Assembly: GCF_051401765.1 (NCBI RefSeq)
Contig: NW_027480423.1
Span: forward strand, 6,324,001-6,388,000
Reading direction: 5' to 3'
Source: Calliopsis andreniformis
Lineage: Eukaryota > Arthropoda > Insecta > Hymenoptera > Andrenidae
Length of the DNA stretch: 64,000 nucleotides
Shown: positions 37,187-50,574 of the stretch, one piece after another
Layout of the letters: each line of letters begins with the position of its first letter
Numbering within the stretch: the stretch's first letter is position 1
The notes under the pieces: generated by a model
Databases searched by the model: none
What the model was told of the DNA's origin: nothing
The model's input: the letters and a program-made list of their open reading frames with translations, nothing else
Position numbers and translations under genes: made by a program

Positions 37187-40050
37187 CATCTGGCGTTGAC
37201 TTCTAAGGCACTAACTATTCGATCTAGTGCATCAACGCCCCAGAGTGAAGCCTAGGTTGCCCGGTACGTAGAAATGACCATCACTCTCAAACTGGTTGCA
37301 ATTATTCCTGTTATATGATGGAAAAACTGTTGTATTTTTATTGCATTTTATGCTTCGGGCATTGACTTCTAAGGCCCTAACTATTCAATCTGTTGGAGCA
37401 ATGCCCTAGGGTGAAGCCTAGGTTGCCCGGAAAATATAAATGACCATAAGTTTCATACTGGTTGCAATTATTCGTTTTATACGATGGAAAAACTGTTGTA
37501 TTTATATTGTATTTTATGCTTCTGGCGTTCACTTCTTAGGCCCGAACTATTCGATCTGGTGGAACTACGGCCGAGGGTGAAGCCTAGGTTGCCCGGAACG
37601 TAGAAATGACCATAACTTTTACACTGGTAGCAATTATTCGTTTTATACAATGGAAAAACTGTTCTATTTATTTTGTATTTAATGCTTCGGGCGTTGGTTT
37701 CTAAGGCCCTAACTGTTTGATCTGGTGGAGCAACGCCCTAGAGTGAAGCCTAGGTTGCCCGGAACGTAGAAGTGACCATAACTTTCACACTGGTTGCTAT
37801 TATTCGTTTTATACGATGGAAAAACTGTTATATTTATTTTGTATTTTATGCTTCGGGCGTTGACTTCTAAGGCCCTAACTGTTTGATGTGGTGGAGCAAC
37901 GCCCTAGAGTGAAGCCTAGGTTGCCCGGATCGTAGAAATGACCATAACTTTCACACTGGTTGCTATTATTCGTTATATACGATGGAAAAACTGTTATATT
38001 TATATTGTATTTTATGCTTCTGTCGTTGACTTCTGAGGCCGTAGCTATTCGATGTGGTGGCACAACGCCCTAGGGTGAATCCTAGGTTGCCCGGAACGTA
38101 GAAATGACCATAACTTTCACACTGGTTGCAATTATTCGTTTTATACGATGGATAAGCTGTTGTATTTATATCGTATTTTATGCTTCTGGCGTTGACTTCT
38201 TAGGCCGTAACTATTCCTTCTGGTGGAACAACGCCCTAGGGTAAAGCGTAGGTTGCCCGGAAAATAGAAATGTCCATAACTTTCACACTGGTAGCAATTA
38301 TTCGTTTTATACGATGGAAAAACTGTTCCATTTATTTTGTATTTTATGCTTCGGGCGTTGACTTCTAAGACCCTAACTATTCGCTCTGGTGGAGCAACGA
38401 CCTAGAGTGAAGCCTAGGTTGCCCGGAACGTCGAAATGACCATCACTTTCAAACTGGTTGCAATTAATCCTGTTATACGATGGAAAAACTGTTGTATTTT
38501 TGTTGCTGTTTATGCTTCGGGCGTTGACTTCTCAGGCCCTAACTATTCAATCTGTTGGAGCAACGCCCTAGGGTGATGCCTAGGTTGCCCGGAAAGCAGA
38601 AATGACGTTAACTTTCATATTGGTTGCAATTATTAGTTTTATACGATGGAAAAGCTGTTGTATTTATATTGTATTTTATGCATCCGGCGTTGACTTCTAA
38701 GGCACTAACTATTCCGTCTAGTGGATCAACGCCCTAGAGTGAAGCCTAGATTGCCCGGAACGTAGAAATGACCATCACTTTCAAACTGGTTGCAATTATT
38801 CCTGTTATATGATGGAAAAACAGTTGTATTTTTATCGCATTTTATGCTTCGGGCATTGACTTCTAAGGCCCTAACTATTCTATCTGTTGGAGCAACGCCC
38901 TAGGGTGAAGCCTAGATTGCCCGGAACGTAGAAATGACCATAACTTTCACACTGGTTGCAATTATTCATTTTATACGATGGAAAAACTGTTGTACTTATA
39001 TTGTATTTTATTCTTATGGCGTTGAATTCTAAGTCCCTAGCTATTCAATCTGGTGGAGCAACGCCCTAGAGTGAAACCTAGGTTACCCGGAACGTAGAAA
39101 TGACCATTACTTTCACACTGTTTGCAAATATACATTATATACGATGGAAAGTCTGTTGTATTTATGTTGTATTTTATGCTTCTGGCGTTGACTTCTTAGG
39201 CCCTAACTGTTTGATCTGGTGGAGCACCGCCCTAGAGTGATGCATAGGCCGCTCGGAACGTAGAAATGACCATAACTTTCACACTGGTTTCTATTATTCG
39301 TCTTATACGATGGAAAAACTGTTATATATATATTGTATTTTATGCTTCTGGCGTTCACTTCTTAGGCCCTAACTATTCGATCTGGTGGAACAACGCCCTA
39401 GGGTGAAGCCTAGGTTGCCCGGAACGTGGAAAAGACCATAACTTTTACACTGGTAGCAATTATTCGTTTTATACAATGGAAAAACTGTTCTATTTATTTT
39501 GTATTTAATGCTACGGGCGTTGACTTCTAAGGCCCTAACCGTTTGATCTGGTGGAGCACCGCCCTAGAGTGATGCCTAGGCCGCTCGGAACGTAGAAATG
39601 ACCATAACTTTCACACTGGTTTCTATTATTCGTTTTATACGATGGAAAAACTGTTATATATATATTGTATTTTATGCTTCTGGCGTTGACTTCTTAGGCC
39701 CGAACTATTCGATCTGGTGCAACAACGCCCTAGAGTGAAGCCTAGGTTGCCTGGAACGTAGAAATGACCATCACTTTCACACGGGTTGCAATTATTCCTG
39801 TTATAGGGTGGAAAGACTGTTGTATTTTTATTGTATTTTATACATCAGGTGTTGACTTCTGTGGCCGTAGCTATTCGATGTGGTGGTAGAACGCCATAGA
39901 GTGAAGCCTAGGTTGCCCGGAAAGTAGAAATGACCGTAAGTTTCATACTGGTTGCAATTATTCGTTTTATACGATGGAAAAACTGTTGTATTTATTTGTA
40001 TTTTATGCTTCTGGCGTTCACTTCTTAGGCCCTAACTATTCGATCTGGTG
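37187..40050. repeat. 2.9-kb block, left copy (pair with 42660-45690)
   Basis: Offset to the partner is 5472 at 37261 and at 38269, then 5638 from 39121 on; the change is exactly 166 bp. Shared rare variants include AAAATATAAATGACC, GGTAAAGCG, AAAATAGAAATGTCC, TTCGCTCTGG, TTTGTTGCTG, GGAAAGCAG, TTCCGTCTAG, TGCATAGGCCGCTCGG and TATAGGGTGG. Similarity ends near 40050, where this copy reads AACGGCCGAGGG and the partner AACGCCCTAGGG. Confidence 0.9.
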
Positions 40051-40114
40051 GAACAACGGCCGAGGGTGAAGCCTAGGTTGCCCGGAACGTAGAAATGACA
40101 ATAAATTTCACACT

Positions 40115-41735
40115 GGTAGCAATTATTCGTTTTATACGATGGAAAAGCTGTAGTATTTATATCGTATTTTATGCTTCTGGCGTTGACTTCTTAGGCCCTA
40201 ACTATTCCATCTGGTGGAACAAAGTCCTGTGGTGAAGCCTAGGTTGACCGGAACGTAGAAATGACCATAACTTTCACAGTGGTAGCAATTATTCGTTTTA
40301 TACATGGAAAAACTGTTCTATTTATTTTGTTTTTTATGCTTCTGGCGTTGACTTCTAAGGCCCTACCTATTCGATCTGGCGGAGCAACACCCTACAGTGA
40401 AGCCTAGGTTGCTCGGAACGTAGAAATGACCATTACCTTCACACTGTTTGCAATAATTCATTTTATACGATGGCAAAGCTGTTGTATTTATATTGTATTT
40501 TATGCTTCTGGCGTTGACTTCTAAGGCCCTATCTCTTCGATTTGGTGGAGCAACGCCTCAGAGTTAAGCCTAGGATGCCCGAAACGTCGAAATGGTCATT
40601 ACTTTCGCACTGGTTGTAATTAGTCATGCTATACGATGGAAAATCAGTTGCATATTTATTGTATTTTATGCTTCTGGCGTTGACTTCTAAGGCCGTAGCT
40701 TTTAGCTGTGGTGGAGCAACGCCCTAGAGTGACGCCTAGGTTGCCCGGCACGTAGAAATGACCATTACTTTCACAATGTTTGCAATTATTCATTTTATAC
40801 GATGGTAAACTGTTGTACTTATATTGCATTTTATGCTTCTGGCGTTGACTTCTTAGGCCCTAACTATTTAACCTGGTGGAGCACCGCCCTAGAGTGAAGC
40901 CTAGGTTGCCCGGAACGTAGAACATACCATTACCTTCACACTGGTTGCAATTATTCCTGTTATACAATGGAAAAGCTGTTGGATTTTTATTTCATTTAAT
41001 GATTCGGGCATTGACTTCTAAGGCCCTAACTATTCAATCTGTTGGAGCAACGCCCTAGGGTGAAGCCTAGGTTGCTCGGAAAGTAGAAATGACCATAAGT
41101 TTCATACTGGTTGCAATTATTCGTTTTATACATTGGAAAAACTGTTGTATTTATATTGTATTGTATGCTTCTGGCGTTGACTTCTAAGGCACCAACCATT
41201 CGATCTGGTGGAGCAACGCCCTAGAGTTAAGCCTAGGTTGCCCGGAACGTAGAATTGGCCATCACTTTCAAACTGGTTGCAATTAATCCTGTCATACGAT
41301 GGAAAAACTGTTGTATTTTTATTGCCTTTTATGCTTCGGGCATTGACTTCTAAGGCCCTAACTATTCAATCTGTTGGAGCAACGCCCTAGGGTGAAGCCT
41401 AGGTTGCTCGGAAAGTAGAAATGACGTTAACTTTCATAGTGGTTGCAATTATTCGTTTTATACGATGGAAAAACTGTTGTATTTATATTGTATTTTATGC
41501 ATCTAGCGTTGACTTCTAAGGCACTAACTATTCGATCTAGTGGATCAACGCCCTAGAGTGAAGCTTAGGTTGCCCGGTTCATAGAAATGACCATCACTAT
41601 CAAACTGGTTGCAATTATTCCTGTTATATGATGGAAAAGCTGTTGTATTTTTATTGCATTTTATGCTTCGGGCGTTGACTTCTAAGGCCCTTACTGTTTG
41701 ATCTGTTGGAGCAATGCCCTAGGGTGAAGCCTAGG
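40115..41735. repeat. Second copy of the 31320-32940 block
   Basis: Matches 31320-32940 at offset about 8795. In place of the doubled GAACATACC monomer it has the monomer ending in TATTTAACCTGG that also occurs at 5020. Private changes include GCTGTTGGATTTTTATTTC near 40975. Confidence 0.84.
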
Positions 41736-42659
41736 TTGCCCGGAAAATATAAATGACCATAAGTTTCATACTGGTTGCAATTATTCGTTTTATACGATGG
41801 AAAAACTGTTGTATTTATTTGTATTTTATGCTTCTGGCGTTGACTTCTTAGGCCCTAACTATTAAATCTGGTGGAACAACGGCCTAGGGTGAAGCCTAGG
41901 TTGCCCGGAACGTAGAAATGACCAACTCTTTCACACTGGTAGCAATTATTCGTTTTATACATGGAAAAGCTGTTATATATATATTGCATTTTATGCTTCT
42001 GGCATTGAATTCTAAGTCCCTAGCTATTCGATCTGGTAGAACAACGCCCTCTGGTGAAGCCTAGGCTGCCCGGAACGTAGAAATGACCATAACTTTCACA
42101 CAGGAAGCAATTATTCGTTTTATACATGGAAAAGCTGTCGTATTTATTTTGTATGTTATGCTTCGGGCGCTGACTTCTAAGGCCCTAGCTATTCGATCTG
42201 GTGGAGCAACGCCCTAGAGTGAAACCTGGATTACCCGGAACGTAGAAATGACCATTACTTTCACACTGTTTGCAAATATTCCTGTTAAACAATGGAACAA
42301 CTGTTGCATCTTTATTGTATTTTATGCTTCTGGCGTTGACTTCTTAGTTCCTAACTATTCGATCTGGTGGAACAACGCCCTAGAGTGAAGCCTAGGTTGC
42401 CCGGAACGTAGAATTGGACATCACTTTCAAACTGGTTGCAATTAATCGTGTTATACGATGGAAAAACTGTTGTATTTTTATTGCCTTTTATGCTTCGGGC
42501 GTTGACTTCTAAGGCCCTAACTATTCAATCTTTTGGAGCAACGCCCTAGGGTGAAGCCTAGGTTGCCAGGAAAGTAGAAATGACGTTAACTTACATAGTG
42601 GTTGCAATTATTCGTTTTATACGATGGAAAAACTGTTGTATTTATATTGTATTTTATGC
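41736..42659. repeat. Satellite between duplicated blocks
   Basis: No gene. 41850-42200 matches the TATTAAATC, TATACATGG, CTCTGGTGAAGCC series of the 4241-5610 block. 42390-42600 resembles 41260-41460 (GAATTGG, then GACGTTAAC). Confidence 0.78.
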
Positions 42660-45600
42660 ATCTGGCGTTGACTTCTAATGCACTAACTATTCGATCTAGT
42701 GGATCAACGCCCCAGAGTGAAGCCTAGGTTGCCCGGTACGTAGAAATGACCATCACTCTCAAACTGGTTGCAATTATTCCTGTTATATGATGGAAAAACT
42801 GTTGTATTTTTATTGCATTTTATGCTTCGGGCATTGACTTCTAAGGCCCTAACTATTCAATCTGTTGGAGCAATGCCCTAGGGTGAAGCCTAGGTTGCCC
42901 GGAAAATATAAATGACCATAAGTTTCATACTGGTTGCAATTATTCGTTTTATACGATGGAAAAACTGTTGTATTTATATTGTATTTTATGCTTCTGGCGT
43001 TCACTTCTTAGGCCCGAACTATTCGATCTGGTGGAACAACGGCCGAGGGTGAAGCCTAGGTTGCCCGGAACGTAGAAATGACAATAACTTTTACACTGGT
43101 AGCAATTATTCGTTATATACAATGGAAAAACTGTTCTATTTATTTTGTATTTAATGCTTCGGGTGTTGGCTTCTAAGGCCCTAACTGTTTGATCTGGTGG
43201 AGCAACGCCCTAGAGTGAAGCCTAGGTTGCCCGGAACGTAGAAGTGACCATAACTTTCACACTGGTTGCTATTATTAGTTTTATACGATGGAAAAACTGT
43301 TATATTTATTTTGTATTTTATGCTTCGGGCGTTGACTTCTAAGGCCCTAACTGTTTGATGTGGTGGAGCAACACCCGAGAGTGAAGACTAGGTTGCCCGG
43401 ATCGTAGAAATGACCATAACTTTCACACTGGTTGCTATTATTCGTTATATACGATGGAAAAACTGTTATATTTATATTGTATTTTATGCTTCTGTCGTTG
43501 ACTTCTGAGGCCGTAGCTATTCGATGTGGTGGAACAACGCCCTAGGGTGAATCCTAGGTTGCCCGGAACGTAGAAATGACCATAACTTTCACACTGGTTG
43601 CAATTATTCGTTTTATACGATGGATAAGCTGTTGTATTTATATCGTATTTTATGCTTCTGGCGTTGACTTCTTAGGCCGTAACTATTCCTTCTGGTGGAA
43701 CAACGCCCTAGGGTAAAGCGTAGGTTGCCCGGAAAATAGAAATGTCCATAACTTTCACACTGGTAGCAATTATTCGTTTTATACGATGGAAAAACTGTTC
43801 CATTTATTTTGTATTTTATGCTTCGGGCGTTGACTTCTAAGACCCTAACTATTCGCTCTGGTGGAGCAACGACCTAGAGTGAAGCCTAGGTTGCCCGGAA
43901 CGTCGAAATGACCATCACTTTCAAACTGGTTGCAATTAATCCTGTTATACGATGGAAAAACTGTTGTATTTTTGTTGCTGTTTATGCTTCGGGCGTTGAC
44001 TTCTCAGGCCCTAACTATTCAATCTGTTGGAGCAACGCCCTAGGGTGATGCCTAGGTTGCCCGGAAAGCAGAAATGACGTTAACTTTCATATTGGTTGCA
44101 ATTATTAGTTTTATACGATGGAAAAGCTGTTGTATTTATATTGTATTTTATGCATCCGGCGTTGACTTCTAAGGCACTAACTATTCCGTCTAGTGGATCA
44201 ACGCCCTAGAGTGAAGCCTAGATTGCCCGGAACGTAGAAATGACCATCACTTTCAAACTGGTTGCAATTATTCCTGTTATATGATGGAAAAACAGTTGTA
44301 TTTTTATCGCATTTTATGCTTCGGGCATTGACTTCTAAGGCCCTAACTATTCAATCTGTTGGAGCAACGCCCTAGGGTGAAGCCTAGATTGCCCGGAACG
44401 TAGAAATGACCATAACTTTCACACTGGTTGCAATTATTCATTTTATACGATGGAAAAACTGTTGTACTTATATTGTATTTTATTCTTATGGCGTTGAATT
44501 CTAAGTCCCTAGCTATTCAATCTGGTGGAGCAACGCCCTAGAGTGAAACCTAGGTTACCCGGAACGTAGAAATGACCAGTACTTTCAAACTGTTTGCAGT
44601 TATTCCTGTAATACGATGGAAAAACTTTTGCATCTTTATTGTATTTTATGCTTCTGGCGTTGACTTCTAAGGCCCTAACTATTCCATTTGGTGGAGCAAC
44701 GCCCTAGAGTGGAGCCTAGGTTGCCCGGTACGTAGAAATGACCATTACTTTCACACTGTTTGCAAATATACATTATATACGATGGAAAGTCTGTTGTATT
44801 TATGTTGTATTTTATGCTTCTGGCGTTGACTTCTTAGGCCCTAACTGTTTGATCTGGTGGAGCACCGCCCTAGAGTGATGCATAGGCCGCTCGGAACGTA
44901 GAAATGACCATAACTTTCACACTGGTTTCTATTATTCGTCTTATACGATGGAAAAACTGTTATATACATATTGTATTTTATGCTTCTGGCGTTCACTTCT
45001 TAGGCCCTAACTATTCGATCTGGTGGAACAACGCCCTAGGGTGAAGCCTAGGTTGCCCGGAACGTGGAAAAGACCATAACTTTTACACTGGTAGCAATTA
45101 TTCGTTTTATACAATGGAAAAACTGTTCTATTTATTTTGTATTTAATGCTACGGGCGTTGACTTCTAAGACCCTAACCGTTTGATCTGGTGGAGCACCGC
45201 CCTAGAGTGATGCCTAGGCCGCTCGGAACGTAGAAATGACCATAACTTTCACACTGGTTTCTATTATTCGTTTTATACGATGGAAAAACTGTTATATATA
45301 TATTGTATTTTATGCTTCTGGCGTTGACTTCTTAGGCCCGAACTATTCGATCTGGTGCAGCAACGCCCTAGAGTGAAGCCTAGGTTGCCTGGAACGTAGA
45401 AATGACCATCACTTTCACACGGGTTGCAATTATTCCTGTTATAGGGTGGAAAGACTGTTGTATTTTTATTGTATTTTATACATCAGGTGTTGACTTCTGT
45501 GGCCGTAGCTATTCGATGTGGTGGTAGAACGCCATAGACTGAAGCCTAGGTTGCCCGGAAAGTAGAAATGACCATAAGTTTCATACTGGTTGCAATTATT

Positions 45601-45690
45601 CGTTTTATACGATGGAAAAACTGTTGTATTTATTTGTATTTTATGCTTCTGGCGTTCACTTCTTAGGCCCTAACTATTCGATCTGGTGGA
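42660..45690. repeat. 3.0-kb block, right copy, with one extra monomer
   Basis: Partner of 37187-40050. The extra 166 bp lies between about 44577 and 44743: here GACCAGTACTTTCAAAC and a GTAATACGATGG monomer precede the AAATATACATTATATACG monomer, while the left copy jumps straight to it. Which state is older cannot be told from these two copies, but similar monomer orders at 2930-3140 and 26490-26700 include the extra unit, which favours loss from the left copy. Confidence 0.88.
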
Positions 45691-47319
45691 ACAACGCCCT
45701 AGGGTGAAGCCTAGGTTGCCCGGAACGTGGAAAAGACCATAACTTTTACACTGGTAGCATTTATTCGTTTTATACAATGGAAAAACTGTTCTATTTATTT
45801 TGTATTTAATGCTTCGGGCGTTGACTTCTAAGGCCCTAACTGTTTGATCTGGTGCAGCACCGCCCTAGGGTGAAGCCTAGGCCGCTCGGAACGTAGTAAT
45901 GACGTTAACTTTCATAGTGGTTGCAATTATTCGTTTTATACGATGGAAAAACTGTTGTATTTATATTGTATTTTATGCATCTGGCGTTGACTTCTAAGGC
46001 ACTAACTATTCGATCTAGTGGATCAATGCCCTAGAGTGAAGCCTAGGTTGCCCGGTACGTAGAAATGACCATCACTCTCAAACTGGTTGCAATTATTCCT
46101 GTTATAGGGTGGAAAGACTGTTGTATTTTTATTGTATTTTATACATCAGGTGTTGACTTCTGTGGCCGTAGCTATTCGATGTGGTGGTAGAACGCCATAG
46201 AGTGAAGCCTAGGTTGCCCGGAAAGTAGAAATGACCATAAGTTTCATACTGGTTGCAATTATTCGTTTTATACGATGGAAAAACTGTTGTATTTATTTGT
46301 ATTTTATGCTTCTGGCGTTCACTTCTTAGGCCCTAACTATTCGATCTGGTGGAACAACGCCCTAGGGTGAAGCCTAGGTTGCCCGGAACGTGGAAAAGAC
46401 CATAACTTTTACACTGGTAGCATTTATTCGTTTTATACAATGGAAAAACCGTTCTATTTATTTTGTATTTTATGCTTCGGGCGTTGACATCTAAGGCCCT
46501 AACTATACGATCTGGTGGAGCAACGCCCTAGAGTGAAGCCTACGTTGCCCGGAACGTAGAAATGACCATAACTTTTACACTGGTAGCAATTGTTCGTTTT
46601 ATACAATGGAAAAACTGTTCTATTTATTTTGTATTTAATGCTTCGGGCGTTGACTTCTAAGGCCCTAACTGTTTGATCTGGTGCAGCACCGCCCTAGGGT
46701 GAAGCCTAGGCCGCTCGGAACGTAGTAATGACGTTAACTTTCATAGTGGTTGCAATTATTCGTTTTATACGATGGAAAAACTGTTGTATTTATATTGTAT
46801 TTTATGCATCTGGCGTTGACTTCTAAGGCACTAACTATTCGATCTAGTGGATCGATGCCCTAGAGTGAAGCCTAGGTTGCCCGGTACGTAGAAATGACCA
46901 TCACTCTCAAACTGGTTGCAATTATTCCTGTTATATGATGGAAAAACTGTTGTATTTTTATTGCATTTTTTGCTTCGGGCATTGACTTCTAAGGCCCTAA
47001 CTATTCAATCTGTTGGAGCAATGCCCTAGGGTGAAGCCTACGTTGCCCGGAAAATATAAATGACCATAAGTTTCATACTGGTTGCAATTATTCGTTTTAT
47101 ACGATGGAAAAACTGTTCTACTTATTTGTATTTAATGCTTCGGGAGTTGGCTTCTAAGGCCCTAACTGTTTGATCTGGTGGAGCAACGCCCTAGAGTGAA
47201 GCCTAGGTTGCCCGGAACGTAGAAGTGACCATAACTTTCACACTGGTTGCTATTATTCGTTTTATACGATGGAAAAACTGTTATATTTATTTTGTATTTT
47301 ATGCTTCGGGCGTTGACTT

Positions 47320-49160
47320 CTAAGGCCCCAACTGTTTGATCTGGTGGAGCACAGCCCTAGAGTGATGCCTAGGCCGCTCGAAACGTAGAAATGACCATAA
47401 CTTTCACACTGGTTTCTATTATTCGTTTTATACGATGGAAAAACTGTTATATATATATTGTATTTTATGCTTCTGGCGTTGACTTCTTAGGCCCGTACTA
47501 TTCGATCTGGTGCAACAACGCCCTAGAGTGAAGCCTAGGTTGCCCGGAACGTGGAAAAGACCATAACTTTTACACTGGTAGCATTTATTCGTTTTATACA
47601 ATGGAAAAACCGTTCTATTTATTTTGAATTTTATGCTTCGGGCGTTGACATCTAAGGCCCTAACTATACGATCTGGTGGAGCAACGCTCTAGAGTGAAGC
47701 CTACGTTGCCCGGAACGTAGAAATGACCATAACTTTCACACCGGTTGCAATTATTCGTTTTATACGATGGAAAAACTGTTCTACTTATTTGTATTTAATG
47801 CTTCGGGCGTAGGCTTCTAAGGCCCTAACTGTTTGATCTGGTGGAGCAACGCCCTAGAGTGAAGCCTAGGTTGCCCGGCACGTAGAAATGACCATAACTT
47901 TCACACTGGTTGCTATTATTCGTTATATACGATGGAAAGACTGTTACATTTATACTGTATTTTATGCTTCTGTCGTTGTCTTCTGAGGCCGTAGCTATTC
48001 GATGTGGTGGAACAACGCCCTAGGGTGAATCCTAGGTTGCCCGGAACGTAGAAATGACCATAACTATCACACTGGTTGCAATTATTCGTTTTATACGATG
48101 GATAAGCTGTTGTATTTATATCGTATTTTATGCTTCTGGCGTTGACTTCTTAGGCCGTAACTATTCCATCTGGTGGAACAACGCACTAGGGTAAAGCGTA
48201 GGTTGCCCGGAAAGTAGAAATGACCATAACTTTCACACAGGTAGCAATTATTCGTTTTATACGATGGAAAAACTGTTCCATTTATTTTGTATTTTATTCT
48301 TCGGGCGTTGACTTCTAAGACCCTAACTATTCGATCTGGTGGAGCAACGCCCTAGAGTGAAGCCTAGGTTATGCGGAACGTAGAATTGACCATAACTTTC
48401 ACACTGGTAGCAATTATACGTTTTATACGATGGAAAAACTGTTTTATTTATTTTGTATTTTATGCTTCGGGCGTTGACATCTAAGGCCCTAACTATACGA
48501 TCTGGTGGAGCAACGCCCTAGAGTGAAGCCTACGTTGCCCGGAACGTAGAAATGTCCATAACTTTCACACTGGTTGCTATCATTCGTTTTATTTGATGGA
48601 AAAACTGTTGTACTTATATTGTATTTTATGCTTCTGGCGTTCACATCTTAGGCCCTAACTGTTTGATCTGGTGGAACAACGGCCTAGGGTGAAGCCTAGG
48701 TTGCCCGAGACGTATAAATAACCATAACTTTTACACTTGTAGCAATTATTCGTTTTATACAATGGAAAAACTGTTCTATTTATTTTGTATTTAATGCTAC
48801 GGGCGTTGACTTCTAAGGCCCTAACTGTTTGATCTGGTGGAGCACAGCCCTAGAGTGATGCCTAGGCCGCTCGAAACGTAGAAATGACCATAACTTTCAC
48901 ACTGGTTTCTATTATTCGTTTTATACGATGGAAAAACTGTTATATATATATTGTATTTTATGCTTCTGGCGTTGACTTCTTAGGCCCGTACTATTCGATC
49001 TGGTGCAACAACGCCCTAGAGTGAAGCCTAGGTTGCCCGGAACGTGGAAAAGACCATAACTTTTACACTGGTAGCATTTATTCGTTTTATACAATGGAAA
49101 AACCGTTCTATTTATTTTGTATTTTATGCTTCGGGCGTTGACATCTAAGGCCCTAACTGT
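47320..49160. repeat. 0.35-kb segment repeated at 9-monomer spacing
   Basis: 47320-47667 aligns with 48813-49160 at offset 1493 (9 monomers less 1). Both carry CACAGCCCTAGAGTGATGCC, CTCGAAACG and GGCCCGTACTATTCG, variants I did not see elsewhere together. Also, 47880-48990 corresponds to about 55178-56288 at offset about 7298. Confidence 0.83.
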
Positions 49161-50574
49161 TTGATCTGGTGGAGCACCGCCCTAGAGTGAAGCCTAGGCC
49201 GCTCTGAACGTAGTAATGACGTTAACTTTCATAGTGGTTGCAATTATTCGTTTTATACGATGGAAAAACTGTTGTATTTATATTGTATTTTATGCATCTG
49301 GCGTTGACTTCTAAGGCACTAACTATTCGATCTAGTGGATCAATGCCCTAGAGTGAAGCCTAGGTTGCCCGGTACGTAGAAATGACCATCACTCTCAAAC
49401 TGGTTGCAATTATTCCTGTTATATGATGGAAAAACTGTTGTATTTTTATTGCATTTTATGCTTCGGGCATTGACTTCTAAGGCCCTAACTATTCAATCTG
49501 TTGGAGCAATGCCCTAGGGTGAAGCCTAGGTTGCGCGGAAAATATAAATGACCATAAGTTTCATACTGGTTGCAATTATTCGTTTTATACGATGGAAAAA
49601 CTGTTGTATTTATATTGTATTTTATGCTTCTGGCGTTCACTTCTTAGGCCCGAACTAGTCGATCTGGTGGAACAACGGCCGAGCGTGAAGCCTAGGTTGC
49701 CCGGAACGTAGAAATGACCATAACTTTTACACTGGTAGCAATTATTCGTTTTATACAATGGAAAAACTGTACCATTTATTTTGTATTTTATGCTTCGGGC
49801 GTTGACTTCTAAGACCCTAACTATTCGATCTGGTGGAGCAACGCCCTAGAGTGAAGCCTAGGTTGCGCGGAACGTAGAAATGACCATAACTTTCACACTG
49901 GTAGCAATTATACGTTTTATACGATGGAGAAACTGTTTTATTTATTTTGTATTTTATGCTTCGGGCGTTGACATCTAAGGCCCTAACTATACGATCTGGT
50001 GGAGTAACGCCCTAGAGTGAAGCCTACGTTGCCCGGAACGTAGAAATGTCCATAACTTTCACACTGGTTGCTATCATTCGTTTTATTTGATGGAAAAACT
50101 GTTGTATTTATATTGTATTTTATGCTTCTGGCGTTCACATCTTAGGCCCTAACAATTCGATCTGGTGGAACAACGCCCTAGGGTGAAGCCTAGGTTGCCC
50201 GGAACGTGGAAAAGACCATAACTTTTACACTGGTAGCATTTATTCGTTTTATACAATGGAAAAACCGTTCTATTTATTTTTTATTTTATGCTTCGGGCGT
50301 TGACATCTAAGGCCCTAACTATACGATCTGGTGGAGCAACGCCCTAGAGTAAAGCCTACGTTGCCCGGAACGTAGAAATGACCATAACTTTCAAACTGGT
50401 TGCTATCATTCGTTTTATGTGATGGAAAAGCTGTTGTATTTATACTGTATTTTATGCTTCTGGCGTTCACTTCTTAGGCCTTAACTGTTCGATCTGGTGG
50501 AACATCGGGCTAGGGTGAAGCCTAGGTTGCCCGAGACGTAGAAATGACCATAACTTTTACACTGGTAGCAATTA

